Shown here: piece by piece, positions 61,348-64,000 of the stretch
Layout of the letters: each line of letters opens with the position of its first letter
Position numbering within the stretch: position 1 is the first letter of the stretch
Origin: CAZDQL01 sp964507325
GTDB lineage: Bacteria > Planctomycetota > UBA1135 > GCA-002686595
Direction of reading: 5' to 3'
Length of the DNA stretch: 64,000 bases
Assembly (NCBI GenBank): GCA_964507325.1
Contig: CAZDQL010000019.1
Coordinates: 14,738 to 78,737 of the forward strand
The notes under the pieces: model-generated
Told to the model about the DNA's origin: nothing
What the model saw: the letters and a program-made list of their open reading frames with translations, nothing else
Database searches by the model: none
Position numbers and translations under genes: made by a program

Positions 61348-63180
61348 GTGCAGGACTCCCCCGCCAGCGCCGCTCCTCCTTCCCCCCACCGACGCCGCCG
61401 CGGTCGGCTGCTGGCGCTCGTCGCGCTGATGGGTCTGGCGCTCTTCCTGCGCCTCTGGCCGATCGGTCACGGCTTCCCCACCACCGCCTACGTCCCCGAC
61501 ACGCACATCGTGCGCGGGGCCCTGGGGATGGCGAAGGACAAGAGCCCCGTGCCGCCGGTGGGCAAGTACTCCACTTACCCGAACCTCCTGCAGTACATGC
61601 TGGTGCCGGTCTACGGGGGCCAGTACGCGCTCGGTCGGGTGACGGGGGAGTGGGGCGGGGCGGGCGAGTACGGGATGCGCGTGCTCGAGGAGCCGGCGCG
61701 CGCCCACCTGCCGGCGCGCATCCTGGTGGCCCTCCTGTCCGCCCTGGCACCGTGGGTCGTCCTCGTGGCGGGGAGGGCGATGGGTCTGCGCGGCGGTGCC
61801 TGGGTCGCGGCCTACCTGGTGGCCACCGGGCTCCTGCACGTGCACTTCTCGGTCCAGGAGCGACCATGGGCACCCCTGGTGACCTGCATGGCCCTGGCCG
61901 CCTGGCCGGCGGCGCTCTACCTGCGCTCGGGGCGTTCGCTGCACCTCTTGCTCTCGGGCCTGGCGGCTGCGCTCTCCTTCTCGTGCCACCAGGCCGGGGG
62001 GGGAGCCCTGGCGATTCCCGCCCTGGCCTGGCTCCTGGGGCCACCGGGGTGGAGAGGGCGTGAGCTCGTCGAGCGGGCGCGCCGCGGGTTCCTGTGCATC
62101 GGCCTCTTCGCCGTGCTCGCCCTGGCGGTGGGCCACCCCTACTACCTGGTGCACGGCCTGCCCGAACGGGGTTCGATCGCCGCCGGGGACGCGCTCGGCT
62201 CGAACGCGATCTCGATCGGCGGTCAGGCGCTGGTCTTCGAGCTGCGCTGGGAGACCTTCATCAAGCTGGGGCGGGCGTTGGTCGGCTACGACCCGCTGCT
62301 CCTGCTCCTGGGGCTGCTCGGCCTCGTGTCGGCGTTGAAGAGCCGCCCCGCGCGCCCGGCGCTGCTCTTCGCCCTAGCCTGGGCCGCCTTCTTCATGACC
62401 AACCAGGGGGACCACGTGCGCTACCTCCTGCCCCTGGTGGTGCTCCTCGCCTGGCCGGCGGGCTGGGCGTCGGAGTGGATCGGGCGCGGGCCCAAGGGGC
62501 GGCTGGTCCTGGGCGTGCTCCTGCTCCTGCCCCTGGTCCAGGCCCTGCGGCTCGGCTGGGTCCTGCGCCGGGAGGACACGCGTTCGGTCGCGGCCGCGCG
62601 CCTCTTGGAGGAGCACTCCGACGCCGCCTTGGCGATCGACGTCAGCGGACCGGAGCTGCCCCTGAACCGCGCCAGCCTCGAGCGCCTGGCCACCCACCGC
62701 GCCCTCGGCGCGCGGGAGCGGCACCGCCTGGAGTACTGGACCGTGTGGGAGGCGGAACCCCCGGACGGGCCGGGCCTCGACGCGCTGCCCCTGGAGGCGA
62801 TCTTCGACTACTACCCGCGCTTCGGCGCCTCGGAGGTGGAGGCGGAGGAGCTCGAGCGCCTGAGCGCCGACCCGAACGAAGCCCTGCGCCGGCTGGGGCG
62901 CGAGCTGGTGCTCGTGGTGGACAAGACCCCCGACGACGGGGAGCCCCCGATCCTGCTCGACCCCGCGGTCTCCGCCCGGGACGAGTCGGGGAACCCCCTC
63001 CCGAAGATGCCCCCCCTGGAGCTGGAGGGGGAGCCGCTCTGGCGCGTGCATCCCGCGGGCGAGGGGGGGCGCGCCCTCGACGCCAACCTGCCCAGCGAGC
63101 TGACCTTCCCCCTGACCCAGATCTGGATGGTGGAACGACCCGGACCGAAACTGGAGCTGTACCGCCTGGCGGCCGATTGA
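61348..63180 (+). CDS. multi-pass membrane glycosyltransferase-like protein
   Basis: This 610-residue membrane protein has about ten hydrophobic segments in the first 400 residues. The first loop (ALFLRLWPIGHGFPTTAYVPDTHIVRGALGMAKDKSP) has the Asp placement seen in polyprenyl-phosphate-dependent GT-C transferases. The region LATGLLHVHFSVQERPWAPLVTCMALAAWP resembles the ArnT/PMT fold. The C-terminal 200 residues are soluble. A sugar transferase using a lipid-linked donor is the best guess, not proven. The GTG at 61348 is the first start after the radical SAM stop. The gene is followed 17 bases later by a methyltransferase. Confidence 0.7.
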   Translation: MQDSPASAAPPSPHRRRRGRLLALVALMGLALFLRLWPIGHGFPTTAYVPDTHIVRGALGMAKDKSPVPPVGKYSTYPNLLQYMLVPVYGGQYALGRVTGEWGGAGEYGMRVLEEPARAHLPARILVALLSALAPWVVLVAGRAMGLRGGAWVAAYLVATGLLHVHFSVQERPWAPLVTCMALAAWPAALYLRSGRSLHLLLSGLAAALSFSCHQAGGGALAIPALAWLLGPPGWRGRELVERARRGFLCIGLFAVLALAVGHPYYLVHGLPERGSIAAGDALGSNAISIGGQALVFELRWETFIKLGRALVGYDPLLLLLGLLGLVSALKSRPARPALLFALAWAAFFMTNQGDHVRYLLPLVVLLAWPAGWASEWIGRGPKGRLVLGVLLLLPLVQALRLGWVLRREDTRSVAAARLLEEHSDAALAIDVSGPELPLNRASLERLATHRALGARERHRLEYWTVWEAEPPDGPGLDALPLEAIFDYYPRFGASEVEAEELERLSADPNEALRRLGRELVLVVDKTPDDGEPPILLDPAVSARDESGNPLPKMPPLELEGEPLWRVHPAGEGGRALDANLPSELTFPLTQIWMVERPGPKLELYRLAAD

Positions 63181-63197
63181 GGGAGGGACGACGGCCC

Positions 63198-64000
63198 ATG
63201 AGCGCAGACAGCGAAGAGAGCCTCGAGCGCACCGGTCGCTCCGGCGCGGTGCACTACCGCGGGCGCAGCGCCCAGCGCGTCAACGCCTGGCGCAAGCACA
63301 CCCCGTTGAATCCCTACTGGCTCGACTGGTCCCTGCTCAGGCGCTCGGTGGAGGAGCTGGCGCCCGAGGCGCGCGGTCTGCTGCTCGACATCGGCTGCTC
63401 GGAGGCTCCCTACCGCAACCTATTCGAGCCGCACGTCGAGCGCTACGTGGGACTCGAGTACCCCCCTGCGATCCTCGACAAGCAGCCCGACCTGTGGGAC
63501 ATCCTCGACCGGGCGCGCTGGACGGTGACCCTCTTCGGGGACGGCTGCCGTCTGCCCTTCGTCGAGGGCTGCTTCGACACGGTGGTGGCCACCGAGGTGC
63601 TGGAGCACCTGCCCGAGCCGGAGCAGGTGGTGCGCGAGGCCGCGCGCGTCCTGCGACCGGGGGGGCGGCTCCTGATGACCGTGCCTTTCTCTCAGCCGCT
63701 ACACGAATTGCCGGGGGACTACTACCGCTACACGCCGAGCGCCCTCGAGTACCTGCTCGAAGGCGCCGGGCTCGAGGTGGAGCGCATCCAGCCGCGCGGC
63801 AACTTCGCCGCCACCCAGGGCGCGATGCTCTCCCAGTTCCTGGTGCGCTGGTTGGCGGCACGCGAACGTCAGGAGGACGGCACGGTGATCCTCTCGCGCT
63901 GGAGGGGGGCGCTCCTGATTCCGGTGCTGGCGGTGATCCAGCTCCTCTTCCACTGGGCGTCGAAGCTGACCAACGACACGACGGTGGTATTGGGGTATTC
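63198..64000 (+). CDS. class I SAM-dependent methyltransferase, partial
   Basis: The N-terminal 267 codons are present; the C-terminus lies beyond the right edge. GLLLDIGCSEAPYRNLFEPHV is the SAM-binding motif, and LPFVEGCFDTVVATEVLEHLPEPEQVVREAARVLRPGGRLLMTVPFS is the typical methyltransferase-11 region. Near the right edge a hydrophobic segment (ALLIPVLAVIQLLFHW) suggests membrane attachment. It follows the radical SAM and membrane-transferase genes with 17 bases spacing, probably one operon acting on a lipid-linked molecule. ATG 63198 has GGGAGGGA about ten bases upstream. Confidence 0.8.
   Translation, partial: MSADSEESLERTGRSGAVHYRGRSAQRVNAWRKHTPLNPYWLDWSLLRRSVEELAPEARGLLLDIGCSEAPYRNLFEPHVERYVGLEYPPAILDKQPDLWDILDRARWTVTLFGDGCRLPFVEGCFDTVVATEVLEHLPEPEQVVREAARVLRPGGRLLMTVPFSQPLHELPGDYYRYTPSALEYLLEGAGLEVERIQPRGNFAATQGAMLSQFLVRWLAARERQEDGTVILSRWRGALLIPVLAVIQLLFHWASKLTNDTTVVLGY

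Overview
The window is about 64 kb of very GC-rich bacterial chromosome, densely packed with roughly fifty protein genes on both strands. I recognised no rRNA, tRNA, CRISPR array, insertion sequence, prophage or integrase. Codon use looks uniform. The gene set (secreted YdjY-like, beta-helix, matrixin and peptidyl-arginine-deiminase-like proteins, an alkaline-phosphatase-superfamily lipoprotein, a variant ThyX, inositol-phosphate synthase, a FliK-like/FlhB-C pair, CarD-type NnrD) fits a high-GC Planctomycetota-like organism. That placement is inference; there is no phylogenetic marker here that I could test.

Layout. 1-2389: a glycosyltransferase-2 (cut by the left edge) and a B12-binding-type radical SAM protein. 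2476-5184: pdxA and a FliK-like/FlhB-C-terminal pair. 5290-8376: a sulfatase-like lipoprotein and glpK. 8392-11014: a secreted protein, then an ECF-type sigma factor with its anti-sigma/TPR partner. 11331-15091: queG, a small zinc-ribbon gene, thiE and queA. 15411-19456: a three-gene minus-strand regulatory-looking unit (sigma-like HTH protein, helical repeat protein, AAA+ protein with broken Walker motifs). 19988-25874: a secreted deiminase-like enzyme, a lipoprotein, a two-domain FKBP isomerase and an O-methyltransferase. 25912-31647: MscS channel, a DNA glycosylase coupled to a DNA methyltransferase, a hydrolase, a SAM methyltransferase and a secreted beta-helix protein. 31644-36751: M3 peptidase, inositol-phosphate synthase, a membrane protein and a YdjY-like protein. 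36808-43024: thyX, a HEAT-repeat protein, nnrD, a bifunctional-nuclease-domain protein with a leader ORF, a small membrane protein and a cyclase. 43031-53433: a secreted protein, a BaiN-like flavoprotein, dus, a pseudo-amidohydrolase, rlmI, a GT-C membrane transferase and a BNR propeller. 53535-64000: a large lipoprotein, htpG, a matrixin-like protease, a second radical SAM protein, a membrane transferase and a methyltransferase cut by the right edge.

How the genes work together. Most are housekeeping or modification functions in short operons. Many junctions are four-base NTGA overlaps (ATGA, GTGA, apparently also CTGA), which implies strong translational coupling. queA and queG are two steps of tRNA queuosine synthesis, and dus and rlmI also modify RNA. 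The two radical SAM paralogues lie 57 kb apart next to glycosyltransferases and methyltransferases, which suggests lipid or surface-glycan modification.

The most interesting signals are mostly non-coding. A giant imperfect hairpin of about 185 nt fills the HEAT/thyX intergenic space, and its arm differences are mainly G-U wobbles on the transcribed strand. A second long-range inverted repeat lies downstream of the BaiN-like gene. A near-leaderless promoter pattern TAC-N-N-T sits 4-9 nt before six start codons. A perfect AT-rich palindrome lies upstream of the zinc-ribbon gene, and a 20-codon leader ORF is coupled to the nuclease-domain gene. Three proteins have lost or changed key catalytic residues.
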